A stretch of 64,000 bases of DNA from contig CM055612.1 in the NCBI GenBank assembly GCA_029379385.1, positions 18,414,001 to 18,478,000 on the forward strand, in the 5' to 3' direction. Position numbers and translations under genes: made by a program. Source of the DNA: Quillaja saponaria. Its lineage: Eukaryota > Streptophyta > Magnoliopsida > Fabales > Quillajaceae. The notes beneath the pieces are model-generated. The model searched no databases. It was not told the DNA's origin and was given only the letters and a program-made list of their open reading frames with translations. Positions 24,041 through 37,022 of this stretch are shown one piece after another; positions within the stretch are counted from its first letter, which is position 1, and every line of letters starts with the position of its first letter.

Positions 24041-26080
24041 AATTGTGTCCAATTAAATTGAGACATTTAAAGGTTATATTCTTCGAAATTTAACACCTAA
24101 ATATTCCTAATTTTAATCATTATTATCATTTTAGGCATGTCTAATAATACAAGTTATTTTTTAAAATCATTACTATAGATTTTGAACTAATTGAATACAT
24201 TTAATAATTCAATTAAAATTACACCCTACTCATTGATGACACCTAGTAAAAGCATGATAAAGTTGAAATTCATAGTTCATCAAGTTTTTGATGATAAATT
24301 TATCTCAAATTAAAAAAAAGTAAAATTGTTTGAGTAAATAACATTCATCTTCCAAGAAGATAAATGATGGAGAGTCACATAAATTTAGACAAAATACACT
24401 CACTTTTTGATCCTTAAACTTTTATTTTTATTTAAATAATAATAATATTATTATTATATAAAAAATTTGGAAATTTCTCATATATATATTACCTTAATTT
24501 TATTTGATAAAAATATATTTATATATTAAAAGGGTGAGAGAGAGTAGAAGAGTGGGAGAATGGAAAAATGAAGAGATTATTATTTAATAGTTATCAAGAG
24601 ATTAGATAAATTTTATTAACTAAATTTAGTTTTTAAATAATTCAATATATACATATATTATATAATAGGAGACCGTAAGTATCTTTTGACTTTTATAGTA
24701 ATAGTATATAAGATAGATATATTTATATATATCAAATATTTACTAAACTATATGAAAGTCATCCATTCAAACAAGAGATTCTAATTCAACAATATTCAAC
24801 CCCGCCTCAATATTATAATTATAACTCACAAATGACACAATATTAATTATGTAGATATTTTTTGAAAAATTTTATTTGTAATCATATAGTTAATTAAAAA
24901 ATTTTATTTTATAGTTTGAGAATTTTAATCTAAAACAATAAAAAAATTCTGCTATTTTATTGAGAAATAAATTAAAAAGTGATAGTTAGTTTACTGGTGT
25001 AACAATTTTCCTTGTAAGTTACTTCTAGTTTAAGAAATAATTACATTGATAATTAGAATTTTTTTAGTATTTAATACTAAATTATGCTGATTGAATTCAT
25101 TCTTTGTAATTATTTTGATACTATTATGCAAGAATCACATTCCGCCGTTATTTTTATTATTGTGAATATTTATTATTCTATTAGCATCTTATCTTAGATA
25201 TGGCATAATTTTTATTTATTTTTTATGATGATGCTCATGTCATATTTAAAAAATAAAATAATATTTTGAATCTTAGTTAGAGAAAAATAAAAATTATATA
25301 GTGATATTAAATTTGAAATAATTTACATCTATTTGTTCTATTGTAATTTTGTAAGTTCTTAATTAATTTATTTTCAAAAAAATAAAATAAAAAAATAATC
25401 AAAATCATTAAGTAAATAAAAGAAATATGTTAGCCAAATATGATTTAGAAAATTTTAAAATACTTTGATAAATATAAATGGGTATGGTAAATGCTGCTGG
25501 GCAGAAGAAGGAGGTCCCCGTAACACTTAAAAGCTTGACATTGACTCTCCCTTTGCCCGTTTGCAGTCAGTGGCCAGTGGGCACGGCATCTCTGTCAATC
25601 TCAATGTCTACTGAAAAAATAGTTATAAATTTCATCTCAAAAAATTTATTTTTTGCTAATTTTATATTATTTGTAAATGTATTGATATTTTGAATAAAAA
25701 TTAAAGACATAATTTAAATTATATTTTAGTTACATGTGTGTTAAAGTAATAAAAAATTTATATATCTTATTTCTCTTAGGTAAGAAATTAACTTTAGGAA
25801 AAAAGTAATAAAAAAATATTTTAAAGTAAAATTAAGGAAAAATAAAAATATTTTAAAAATTAAATTAATTAAAAAAAAAGATACTTTATGAATTTATTTA
25901 TGTTTTTGTAACCAAATCAATAAATAAGAAAAGTAATAAAATATTTTAAAGCAGGTCAAAATCAGTATTAAAGGAATGGTGTTAAGAATGTCATTTTGCC
26001 AATAAGAGCATAAAAGCCATGGAAATAAAGAAATCTTTTTACATAGTATGGAGAGAATCTATGCGCACCATATGTTTGTT
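24041..26080. other. AT-rich spacer upstream of SMXL
   Basis: More than 75 percent A/T by eye. A block at 24520-24720 (GGAGACCGTAAGTATCTTTTGAC and flanks) has a degenerate relative at 33520-33760 (GGAGACCATAAAGATCTTTTGAC), so it is likely an unclassified repeat. A short GC-richer island at 25478-25615 has no recognisable coding content. Confidence 0.45.
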
Positions 26081-26099
26081 CTATTGCCACAGATAAGGG

Positions 26100-26434
26100 T
26101 CCCACGCCAACAAACCACCACATCATAACCCACACACCGAACAACATCATCTTCCACTCCAGAGCAGCAGCAACAACAACAACAACAGCAACAGCTTCCC
26201 TCTCCTTCTTTCTTTCTTTCTCTCTCTATCTCTATCTTCACTTTTTACTCTGCAGTCTGCTCCTGCCCTTGTCTTGGCATACTTGAATAAATTATTCCCA
26301 AGTTTGATGAAAGTAAACCTCCATTTAGAATTTTTTTTTATTAAGTACTGAAAAAGTCCAAACCCAACTGATACACTTGGTGTACTATATACATATATAA
26401 ATTTTGTATATAGTGGTATATATGCTTGCCGGCG
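26100..26434 (+). promoter_or_regulatory. SMXL 5' leader region with CAG/CAA tract and upstream ATG
   Basis: Leader sequence before the SMXL start. It holds a CAG/CAA repeat (26161-26192), a C/T-rich tract (26195-26235) typical of plant 5' UTRs, and an out-of-frame ATG at 26422. That ATG opens a 24-codon frame running past the SMXL start codon and ending at 26496. The transcription start is unknown, so whether the CAG/CAA tract is transcribed is inferred. Confidence 0.5.
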
Positions 26435-26496
26435 ATGCCAACGCCGGTCAGTGTAGCGAGGCAATGCTTGACCGAGGAGGCGGCACGTGCACTTGA
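26422..26496 (+). other. Overlapping upstream ORF at the SMXL start
   Basis: ATG at 26422 lies 13 bases before the SMXL ATG in another frame and reads 24 codons to a TGA at 26494-26496, overlapping the main frame. If transcripts include it, ribosomes starting there could not reinitiate at the SMXL start, so it could lower translation. The context of the upstream ATG (TATATATGC) is weak, whereas the main ATG (GGCGATGCC) is better, favouring leaky scanning. Confidence 0.55.
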
Positions 26497-29400
26497 CGAT
26501 GCGGTGGCCGTTGCTCGCCGCCGTAGCCATGGCCAGACTACTTCCCTCCACACTGTTTCTGCCTTGCTTGCTTTACCGTCCTCCAAACTCCGTGACGCCT
26601 GCGCACGCGCTCGCAGCTGTCCTTACTCTCCACGTCTCCAGTTCCGAGCTCTTGATCTCTCTGTGAGTGTTTCCTTAGACCGATTGCCCACATCGAAGAC
26701 TGTTGAGGACGAGCCTCCCATATCTAATTCTCTCATGGCTGCTATCAAACGCTCCCAAGCTAACCAGAGGAGACACCCAGATAGTTTCCATTTGTTTCAG
26801 ATTCACTGTCAACAGCAACAAGCTGCGTCATTTTTGAAGGTCGAGCTCAAGCACTTCATCCTATCCATACTCGATGATCCAATTGTCAGCAGGGTTTTTG
26901 GCGAAGCGGGTTTTCGGAGCGGCGACATCAAGCTGGCGATACTTCAACCACCTGTCACACAAGCTTCTCGTTTCTCGCGAACGCGGTGTCCACCCATATT
27001 CTTATGCAATCTAACGGATTCGGATGCCGGTCGATCGGGTTTCAACTTCCCCTTCATGGGTAGTCCTGTGTATGAAGATGGGAATGAGAATTGCAGAAGA
27101 ATAGGTGAAGTTATTGTGAGAAAAACTGGGAGAAACCCCTTGTTATTAGGTGTTTGTGCTAGCTATGCTCTTCAAAGTTTCACAGAGTCCGTACAGAGAG
27201 GTCGAGTGGGTTTCTTGCCGGATGAAATATCTGGGTTAAATGTAATTTGCATTGAGAAGGAGATTTCTGAGTTTTTTGTTGAAGGTGGGAGCGAGGAGAA
27301 GATGGGCTTGAAATTTAAGGAGTTGAGTCGTCTGGCTGAGCAATGCTTGTGTCCCGGTATTGCTCTGAACTTTGGGGAACTTAAGGCATTTGTGGGAGAT
27401 GGTGTGAATATTGCTGCAGTGAGCTTTGTTGTTTCGCAGTTGACACGTTTATTGGAGCTTGGTGATGGAAAATTGTGGTTGGTGGGAGCAGCCACTTATG
27501 ATACATATTCAAAGTTCTTAGCTCTGGTTCCTAACGTGGTTAAAGATTGGGATCTGCATCTTCTGCCCATTACATCTGCCAGTCCTTCAATGGAAGGATT
27601 CAACTCTAAATCCAGGTGGGTGACCTTTTCCTTTTTTTCTTCTGTATTGGTTGAAGTTTGGATTTGTCTTTAGTAGGTTAGAATATTTAGATAAATTAAT
27701 ATGTTCACGAGGCAAGAAAGGATAAACTGATAGATGCTTTAGTATATACAGAACTTCTTGTAAGTTGTAATGGACTTCATGCCTCAAGATTCATGCATTG
27801 TCAAGGAGAAAGGCTTCTTACTTGTGGTATGTAAAGTACAGCATTAAGTATAAGATAAAGAAGGTATTCACACCTAACGAATTCTCAACAATGTCATACA
27901 CTTGTACTTGCTTGGAGCAATTACCTTTGACCTTGAAATGTCAAAATATGTAGTCAACCCAAAAGGATTCCTCTGGAAATTGGTTTTTGATTTCTCTTAT
28001 TCATTTCTTGTTGCTCTAGAGCTTTATGCTCTTCATTTTGAAGGTCAAGTAGCCTGTGTTTGTGATCTTCTTGGGACAATGAATACGATCTTCTGATGCT
28101 CCTGTTTCTTTCGGAGCTTCTATTCATCATAGTTTCACATTGTGGTTTTTGCTCTCAAACTTTTATGTCTGATCATATGCATGTCTATCAGTATGTGTGC
28201 ACTTTAGCTTCTGACTTTTTCTGCCCATTGGATCTCACAGTTCCATGCTCATGATAAACTTACAGCTTGATGGGGTCATTTATTCCATTTGGTGGTTTCT
28301 TTTCTGCACCATCTGAATTCAAAAATCCATTAATCAGCACAAATCAATCATTTGGCCGCTGCCACCTATGCACTGAAAAGTATCAACAAGAAGTCTCTGG
28401 TATTCTGAGGGTAGATTTAACCACATCGGTATCTGATTACTCAGCAAGCTTGCCTTGGTTGGAAAAGGCTGATTTTGACACGGGCAAGGCAGTGGATGCG
28501 GCAAAGGTTTGTATCATTTCAAAGTTGGGATTTCTTCCTCTAGAACATCCACACTAGTATATTCACACATGTGAGAGAGAGAGACAGAGGGATTACTGAT
28601 CATGTTTTGTATAACTTGCCATACTTCATTTTATTTAGTTTGTGACTATATTTATGAAAGTGTGAACTTCATCATTCAGTGCAGGCCAAAGATAACAAAT
28701 CAAGTTTGAATGCTAAGATTGTGGGGCTGCAGAGTAAGTGGAATGATATTTGTCATCGTCTTCATCACACAAGGCCTTTATCCAAAATCGATGCTTCCCA
28801 GACAAGGTATCCAGGTCCATCTGTTGAGCGCATTCAATTTGGTGCAGAATGGAAGGGAAGTAGCAGTAAGGATCTCTCTTTCAATGAAAGCCAATGTGCA
28901 CCTTCAAGTTTATGCATTCCTAGAGAGCCACAAAAGGGTTTTCCTCTAAAACAGACTTTACCAGTACCAGTGACTTCTGATGCTGTTTATATTAATTCCG
29001 GAACTGAGCCCATTGCAGAAGTTTCAAAGAATCAGCAAATTGAAATAGGGAGCCCTTGGCGCCCCCCTTTCCCCGTGGCCAATGTGAGTCTTCATGACCA
29101 CGCATCATCTTTATCCCTTGCTTCTGTGACCACAGATTTGGGGTTGGGAACATTATACACATCAGCAGCTCAAGAGCCAAATACTCCAAAATTGCGAGAT
29201 CTTAAAGAGCATCTTCAGCATACGTCAGACTCTGTTTCAGCAGAGTTTGATGCTCTGAGTGATAATAATTCACTCCAAATTGCCAGATCTTCTTCCTCCT
29301 CTGGTCCCAATTTGGGATCAAAGTTTGACTTAGGAGATTGTAAGTCACTTAATCATGTTCTTACTGAAAAGGTTGGCTCACAATATGAAGCCATTTGTGC

Positions 29401-30586
29401 TATTAGTCGATCTCTGGCCCTTCACAGATCTGGGAGTGGAAAGCACCGGGGCTCAAATTTCAGAAGAGATATTTGGTTCACTTTCCTGGGACCTGACAAA
29501 GTTGGAAAAGGGAAAATTGCTTCAGCACTTGGTCAGACAGTTTTTGGAAACCCAGAAAGTGTAATCTCTATGGATTTTAATTGTCATGATAGGGTTTGCA
29601 CATTAAACTCTGTTTTTGGATTCCAAGAATTAAGTGGCTATGATGTGAAGTTTAGGGGCAAAACAATTGTTGACTGCATTGTTGGAGAGTTGAGTAAGAA
29701 ACCCCATTCAGTTGTCTTTCTTGAAAATGTAGATAAGGCGGATTTTTTGGCACAGACTAGTTTGTCCAAGGCCATTAGGACAGGTAAATTTCCAGACTCG
29801 CATGGAAGAGAAATCAGCATCAGTAATGTGATTTTTATTTTAAGTTCAACCATCATTAACAAGAATTTTACTCTGGAGAAGGGGGCAACAATGTTTTCTG
29901 AAGAAAGAATCCTGGAAGCCAAAAGATGTCAAATGCAAATATTGCTTGGACATGTTGCTGAGGATACCATGCTAAGCAGTGGAATGAATGTGAAGGTTAC
30001 ATCAAGAAATGAGACCATAAAACCATCATCACTGCATAAAAGAAAGCTGGACAAAAGAAATGATTGCAATGATCAAGAGACGACAACTAAGATACAGAAA
30101 CAGGAGTTGAAGGCACCGAGATCCTTTCTGGACCTAAATTTGCCGCTAGAGGAGATAGAAGAGGATATCAATTACGATGACTATGAGATTGATTCCATAA
30201 CTGAAAACCCAGAAGCCTGGTTGGATGATTTCTTTGATCAAGTGGATGAAAATGTGGTTTTTAAACATTTCAATTTTGATGGACTTGCTGAGAAATTCTT
30301 AAGGAGTATCAGCCTTCAATTTCAGAGGACATTTGGTTCTGAGGCTCTGCTGGAAATTGATAATGAAGTCATGGTTCAGATACTTGCAGCTGCCTGGTTA
30401 TCATCAGACAAGAAAAGAGCAGTGGAGGATTGGTTTGACGAGGTTCTTGGCAGAAGCTTTGTTGAAGCCCAACAGAAGTACCATCCTGCGGCTCAATCTG
30501 TACTGAAGTTAGTTGCCTGTGAAGGCCTTTCCCAAGAAGAGCAAGCTCCTGGAGTATGCCTTCCTGCTAGAATCAAGTTAAACTAA
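26435..30586 (+). CDS. SMXL8: SMXL6/7/8-type (D53-like) strigolactone signalling repressor
   Basis: Nuclear ClpB-like repressor that the MAX2/D14 complex targets for degradation when strigolactone is perceived; it works with TOPLESS corepressors. Exons 26435-27615, 28266-28506 and 28685-30586 join in phase to 1107 residues, close to the usual length. The N-terminal MPTPVSVARQCLTEEAARAL and the double Clp-N region (about 9-180) are intact. A degenerate P-loop GPDKVGKGK lies at 743-751. The RGKT degron motif is at 798-801 (KFRGKTIVD), and the EAR motif FLDLNLP at 955-961. I start at 26435 because MPTPV is the invariant family start; an in-frame TTG nine bases upstream is not a plant start. No frameshift or stop. 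The subclade name rests on the PLC-SMXL-CCCH neighbourhood recalled from Arabidopsis; SMXL6 or SMXL7 cannot be excluded from sequence alone. Confidence 0.95.
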
Positions 30587-31404
30587 GTTTTTGCAAATTA
30601 TGTATTTCTTTTGTAGTTTTGTTACATGTACAGTATAGCTTTTAGCATGTTGCAGTAGGATGTTTTATAGTGGCCTCGAGTAATTATTCTGAAATTTCTG
30701 TTTTGGGTAGTCATCTTGTGCAGTACTAGCTATAGTAAAATAATATATACTTTCCCTAGGTTTACACAGTCGATTATTTCTATGCTCTTGATCATTCATC
30801 TTTAAGCTAAAATTTAAATTCAGTATTTGTATTTGTTTTTTAAAATATATTCATCTTTTAGGTTGTATAGCACAAAAAATCACAATTTCAAGTAGGCTAA
30901 GTTCTCTATCTTGGCAATTTCATATGGCTTAGGGGCCTTGATTGAGGCAAACTTGGATTAATTATTTAGATGGATGTCATGTTCCACGTGTATTTCCTTT
31001 GTCTAACTAGCTCTCCTCATTGACGCAAACTCGGATCAAGTCTGTTGGCTCGCTAGAATCCGCTTGGTCTTCAATGAGAGTGCATATACAAACTAGTTTC
31101 TTGGAGCCCCTTCTGTATTGGAATGGTTCAAAATTGTAAAAATTGGAACATTTCAAGTTTATTGGAGTCCCCTCCATACAAGTTTATGGGTTTTCCGATT
31201 TGAATTTTGTCATCTGTATATTAAACGGGTTTTTAGTTTACCTTCACATTGGGCGGCGATATGTTATTGCTTAAAAATTCTTGAGTTTTAGGTAGTTCAC
31301 TTGGTTTCTAACAAATTACTTTTTAATTTGTATGTATAGTCCTTGGTTTTTTTCTTTTTTGCCAAGAAAAGAACTTCATATTAAAAACAACCATCAAGTA
31401 AAGC
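30587..31404. other. SMXL 3' flank, no further gene
   Basis: Begins with the SMXL 3' UTR (T-rich, GTACAGTATAG near 30628). From about 30900 there is moderately complex non-coding sequence with a loose internal similarity (GATTGAGGCAAACTTGGAT near 30940 and GACGCAAACTCGGATCAAG near 31022). No protein match recognised. Confidence 0.45.
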
Positions 31405-31865
31405 TTGTCTTATAGAGATAGAGATTTCCTGAATAAGAACAGTGCCCAAGAAAGAAAGTTAATAGACTATTTACAAAGTTTATGGGCAACCATGTTTGTC
31501 TCACTAGAACACCATTTACAAGACCAATTTGGACAAGAATTAAGAAACTCTAATCCCACACTAATCAAGTCTAAAAGTGTAATACCAGTACAAAAAAAAA
31601 AAAAAAAAAGGGAAAAAGAAATATAATTATAAGTAATAAAAGGTATCAATTTTTTTTTAAAATTACTTAATATAGGGAATCCTGAATAAGAATTGAGCCC
31701 CATAAAGAGAGTTAATAGATCATTTACAAAGTTTATGGGCAACAATGTTTGTCTTACTAGGACACCATTTACAAGACCAATTTAGGATAATAATTAAGAA
31801 ACTCCAATCCCACGCTAATCAAGTCTAAAAGTGTAATAATGGTACCAAATTAAAAAAAAGAAGGA
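31405..31865 (-). pseudogene. Two tandem copies of a LINE RNase H C-terminal fragment
   Basis: 31425-31605 and 31675-31850 are direct repeats (about 250-bp period) sharing CATTTACAAGACCAATTT, AATTAAGAAACTC and CTAATCAAGTCTAAAAGTGTAAT. On the minus strand the first copy reads LEFLNSCPNWSCKW, then ETNMVAHKLCKLS. This is the C-terminal part of the RVT_3-type RNase H domain (consensus REAN-x-VAH-x-LAKLA). Each copy is flanked by an A-rich stretch on the plus strand. Stops and substitutions make both dead. Confidence 0.65.
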
Positions 31866-34409
31866 AAAAGAAAAATAATTATATCAGCAATAAAAGGTGC
31901 CAATTTAAAAAATTACTTAGTTGGCTCAAGTGGGTTAAAAGTGTTATTTTAAATTAAAAGAGTTAATTGAAATTACTATAAAACTTACCTAAACCCTAAC
32001 CAATTATATATATTGTTACAATGTTAAACAAAAACAAAACAAAAGAAACAAAGAGGCAGAGAAAGTTGAAGGCTAAAAGGTTGAGAGTTGCGAGAAAAAT
32101 TTTGTTGTATTTCAATTCTCTCGAGGTATGTTGTTGATTTCCTAAATTGTATCATTCTCCTTTGAATTTTAGTTTGTGTCTTCCTATTTAAACAATATTG
32201 TACTCTTTCTAGGATACTATATTTCGTGGTTGTGTCAACTTGTGACTTCCAGTTCTTAGTATTGATGTTTGGGTTATTGAGGTGAGTGATCTTGTTCCTT
32301 TTGGTGTTTTATCAAAAACATTAATTTTGATGAAACTGATGTTTTATGAAATTATATATATAAAAAAATTGACTATAAGTTATGGCATTTTGAAAACTAC
32401 TTTTCAAATGATTGGGTTCCAGTATGAGAATTTGTGAGATTTATGTTTTTGATAAATGTTGAGATTGTTGAAACTTCTATTATTGAAATAAAGTTGTTTT
32501 CGTTAAATTGGCAACTCATCGTGACTTTTGTTTTGAGCTTTCAGTCTGACTATGTATTGTTGATGGTTTTGTATTGTTATGGTTCCTACTAGTAGGGTTT
32601 AAATACTAGCATATTGAATAGTGTCACTGAGGTTTTAGGTGTGACCTTAGTCATGTCTGTGAGCTAAACTGATAAAAATTATTTTTGTTTTGTGAAAATC
32701 AATAAATGATGAATTGTTTATTTTTATTCAACATTGTTTAAACCATGTTTGGATCCAACTAGTCGGGGACTTGATTACTTGACAAGTAGTGTAACTTACT
32801 CTTTCTTCTTCCTTTTGGGTGATGAATAGGAATCCCTTCTTACATGGAGTGTTGGATCGGTTGGTTGTAGGATTTGGTTTCTCTTATTTTAGTTACATTG
32901 GATTTTGATTTAGAGATTGTGAAAATTTTGTTTTATGGATCTCGTTGGGATATTTATCTAATTGAAGATTAGATTACTTTGTACTCCACCCCCTTCTTAC
33001 TTTTTAAATTGAAGATATTAAGGTTTATTATTAAGATTGATATTGTACAGGTGTAGCCTTACACTCTGCCCTAAAAACGTATCACGTGCCTAGTCCGCGT
33101 TCAATGAGTTTAGGTCATGATGAAAAGTCTCCAAGAGATTGAGTGTGACTCACCATTGAAATTTTTAATTGGTAATTGTTCGTTCATTTTAATTTCAACT
33201 CAGTATAATCATTTCTATTAATTTACAAATCATAATTATTTAAAAAATGAAAGTAATTGACAAGCAATACAAAATGATATTCTAACATTTACTAATAAAA
33301 GTCATCATAAAAATATAAAGAAAAATTTGAAGGAAATGTCGCATAAGACTCAACTAAATTTTTTTCAAACAAAGTGATTCATTTTAAAATATAGTAAAAC
33401 TATAGGAACCCAAAGTGTAATTTGACTTTTTTAATTACATGCATGTGCTCACGCCAAATATTTGTACAAAATGGTTATTTTAGATTTTTGAGCCATATTT
33501 AAAAGATAAAAGATGAACTAGTGTGTGAGTGTGAGTGAAGTGGATAGTTGTTAAGAAATTATTTTAAATTAAAAAAATAATTATTTAATTAAAAAAATAT
33601 TTAATTTATGTGAGTGGATAGGATAATTGATAGTTATTAAAAAAGAAAAAATAAATTTATATATATTTTTAGTTAATGTAAATGAATTAATCTATATTTA
33701 TTCTAAAGTTGGAGACCATAAAGATCTTTTGACTTTTAGAATAGTATAGATGTAGAATATCATATTAAGTTATTTTATTATCTAACCCACATTTTTTGTA
33801 CGTACTTTGCTCTTAAATTTACTAAACTAACAAAGTATTTGATTTATTTTTTAAGATAAAAAGAATCATGAAAGGAAACCTAATTTGAAAAAAATAATAA
33901 TGAGAAAATAATGCATAATTTAAATAACATTTATTTGCTTCTTGGGTAGGGAAAAAAACAAAGAAGAAAAAGAAAACCTTTTCTATATAGAGGATTGCAT
34001 ATATAAAAATTTAAATAAGATTGTAAGTAAAGAGTAAAGCCCAATATATAAAAATTTGGTAGTGTAGTGGGCCAAATCAGTATTGACCCAATAGGAATGG
34101 ACTTTTTCATTTAGTAGTGAATAATTGTGAAAAATAAAGAGTCTATGGGGGCATAATTTACATTTCTCATTAATCCAATGAAGGTAAATTAATTTTTATA
34201 TATTCTTTTAACAGAATTTTCAAAACTCAGTGGGATTAGTTGACCCCACTCAGCTGCATGTGGATCCGTCCTTAGGTAGAAGTATAGGTCCTTTAACTGT
34301 GTGACAAAAATCTGAGCCTCACTAAGAATGCTTACTTAGGCATAATAAGATTGTCCTCATTAAAAATCAAAATAACGTATCGAAGTACATAATTGGTCAA
34401 TCGAGAAAG
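31866..34409. other. AT-rich spacer, no gene recognised
   Basis: Contains longer T/G-rich unique-looking sequence (32050-33130) that resembles LTR or UTR DNA in composition but shows neither terminal repeats nor coding motifs. A block at 33520-33760 is a relative of 24520-24720. Confidence 0.4.
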
Positions 34410-34570
34410 GAAAATAAACACAAATAGAGCTTCTAAGAATAACAAGTTGGTTACCGCTTGTGGGGTTCTCTGTGACTCCTCTAGAACTTGGCTTGGAGGT
34501 TTTTCGCATAATTTAGGTGTCTACTTTTCAGTTATGGCTGAGTTGTGGACAACGGCAGAGCCACATTAAT
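34410..34570 (+). pseudogene. LINE RNase H N-terminal half
   Basis: Plus-strand reading gives NTNRASKNNK, then GVLCDSSRTWLGGFSHNLGV and FSVMAELWTTAEP without a stop. This is the first half of the plant LINE RVT_3 RNase H domain (N-x-D-G-A-S, G-G-V-x-R-D-S, G-F-S-x-N-L-G, M-A-E-L-W). Catalytic D of the first motif is N here. Reading stops being recognisable at about 34570. The corresponding C-terminal half occurs, same strand, at 47500-47880. Confidence 0.72.
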
Positions 34571-35284
34571 TTGAGAGGGGTTAATTGATCGACTCAAGTT
34601 TTAACTTTATTTTACCTAATGAAATTTTCTAAATTTATCAAGATATAAGGAAAAATTTTAAAATGACCCCAATTAATTTATGAAACATACATATTGACCA
34701 CATAGATTTTGCAAAATAAGTTAGATTAATTAAGTAACTAAATATTTTATTATATTAGAATATAATGTTAAATCCATACCATTATTTAAAAATATATAAA
34801 TTATAATATGCATAAAATTGAATTAGTATTTAGTTTGAATTTTAAGAGTTAGAATATAATGTTAAATCAATAACATTATTTAAAAATATATAAATTATAA
34901 TATACATAAAATTGAATTAGTATTTAGTTTGAATTTTAAGAATGTAGATTCTCTCATTTTAGTTACTTTTGTTATTTGATAGTCAATCTTTTTTCTTCCT
35001 TTTTTTTTTTTTTGTTTGTAAACTCCTAACAATTTTAAACCAATTATGTTATCTAAGTTAGATCTTTTGAAATGATTTTTAATGAGTTCAATTCTAACTA
35101 AAAATTAAATGAAAATAAGTAATTCATCAATAAATTAACTTCAATATTCATTATATTTTAAATTAATATAGAAAATTAAAACTTTTTTTTTGTGCACCTC
35201 AACTAATTTGTTATAACCCTCATAATCCGATAACATAAAATCAATAAAATAAACTAATTAATTAAAGTTAAATATGTTATAATT
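34571..35284. other. AT-rich spacer left of the solo LTR
   Basis: Unclassified AT-rich sequence with the 93-bp tandem duplication listed separately. No coding content. Confidence 0.5.
34756..34941. repeat. Two-copy tandem repeat, 93-bp unit
   Basis: TTAGAATATAATGTTAAATC at 34756 recurs at 34849, and the following 93 bases are repeated with only a few substitutions. Probably a recent local slippage duplication. Confidence 0.9.
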
Positions 35285-36891
35285 TGATATCTCAGTATAA
35301 CCTTAAAATACGTTTTAATTTTTTTTTTGTGTATTTGTTATCTTAAAATAAGTAACATTATAACCAAGTAAATTCAAGTGGGTGAATAATTAATGTATAA
35401 GGCATATATATACTAAGATTTAATTTCCACCACAAACAAATTAAATAAATAAATAATACAATTAGCCATGTGTCTATTTATACAAACATAGCAATAAAAA
35501 TATACACCACACATGGTTTTAGAATTTAATTACCCCTACACGTTTTGAACTTATAACTTTGACTTTATTTTTTTTCCAAATTTTATCTCATTTCCTTAAT
35601 TTTTATTCCAACTATTTTTCTTCTAGTTGGCCCACCATTCTCCATTTTTTTTTTCCTTGCACCAACTTTACATACAACTAGAAAATTTTGGAGTTCTTTT
35701 ATTCTAGCCAAGCTCTGCCTCTTTTCCCCTACTACCTAGCTCACACAGTCGTGAGCATCATTCCCTTCCTTTCCGTGTGTGTGTGTCTTCCATTCCCAGC
35801 CGTGCCCTTAATCTCCTTGTGTAAGATACCATGGGAGTGTGGAGGTTAAGGTGGATATAACAAGCAGTAATAATAAGCTTGAATTGCTGCTGGATGCCCC
35901 TTTAGCCTTCAACACCAAGCTCTTTTTCTGGCCGGGTAGTTACTCTAGTCCATGGCAGCCAAGTTTCCTTTTCCCTTGCCGTGTGCTTCTACCTCACATT
36001 CCTCCTAGATTCAACCTTGTTCTACCTTTCATTCTCTTTGGGTGCAGCCAAGTCCTTCATCCTTTCTTGCATTCTTTCTCTCGCTGCCTATGTTGCTTCC
36101 TTCCAACCACCCTCTAGCTCAATTTCAGCTACTGTATAACAACGATTTCTGGCTTTCTTGAAGTTTCCTTGCAGCCGAGACAACCAAGGAGCATCTGCCC
36201 TGTTTTGCATCTTAGCTTGCTCCTGGATCTTCCTCTATTCAGCCAACTATGGTGGTTACTAGGAGTTGCCTTGAAGTAGTTCACGTTGGAGAGTGGTGAC
36301 TGATTTCCAGTTTCTGTTTGGAGCAACTAACTACCCTTTTATCCCTTGATGGTAACTTTCCTATAGCTTATACCCTTAATTCTTTTGATGTTCTTGGTTG
36401 GTTGATAAATTAGATTGGAGAATTTAGTGAATTCTTGAATGAAAGGGTTTGAATTAATTATGAATAAAAGTGAGAGGATGAAAAATTGAGAGTGATTGAC
36501 ATGGAAGTTTAGAGTGAAATGGGTATTGAAATTTTATGACTCAAGCCTATGGTTATTTTGATTAGCTAAGTTAAATTCAAGTTTGATATTTGGAAATGGG
36601 CAATATGGAGACTAATGGAAATTGTGTTGAGTGTATTGGAATATTTATATATATAAACCCGTACCTATGAATTATACTAAAATATGCATATTAGGCGTTT
36701 GACAAATTGCTTAGGAGAAATCAAATGTTAGTATATGCATAAAGGTTGATGTATATAGGTTTCTTATGAAAATAAATAGTTAGGATAATAATAAATGGTT
36801 TGAAAAGGATGAAAATAAAATGAATGAATAAAGGTTAAAGGCATGAACTAAGAGTTGAAATTTGAAATATAGTGACATTAGAAGGTTTAGT

Positions 36892-37022
36892 TTAAGCTTT
36901 TGATGAAAAATATAATAATTAGTTACTTTGAATAAAAGGTTCATAAACAAGAACAAAGAATGTTGGTTAATGTTGTGGGTAAAGGAGTTAATGAAAGTGA
37001 GTATGAACAAAGGAGGGTTAGT
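36892..37022. repeat. Flank segment F, first copy
   Basis: 131 bp ending in the target site TTAGT immediately before the first inner LTR. An almost identical copy (two or so substitutions) lies at 40328-40458 immediately before the second inner LTR. It is host (outer LTR) sequence that has been duplicated together with an LTR junction. Confidence 0.93.

Noticed and set aside
26059..26586. Open frames on the minus strand, up to 134 codons
   Set aside because: They are antisense to the SMXL leader and first exon; the poly-cysteine/leucine runs are the CAG/CAA tract read backwards.
24520..33760. Shared motif GGAGACC...ATCTTTTGAC at 24660-24700 and 33711-33750 as a new element
   Set aside because: Similarity is limited and AT-rich; no ends or target duplications found, so I list it only as an unclassified repeat within the spacer entries.
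35839..36117. 92-codon open frame on the plus strand with C/T-rich leader
   Set aside because: Looks like a gene start, but it lies within the outer solo LTR, has no motif and no downstream exon that I could chain.
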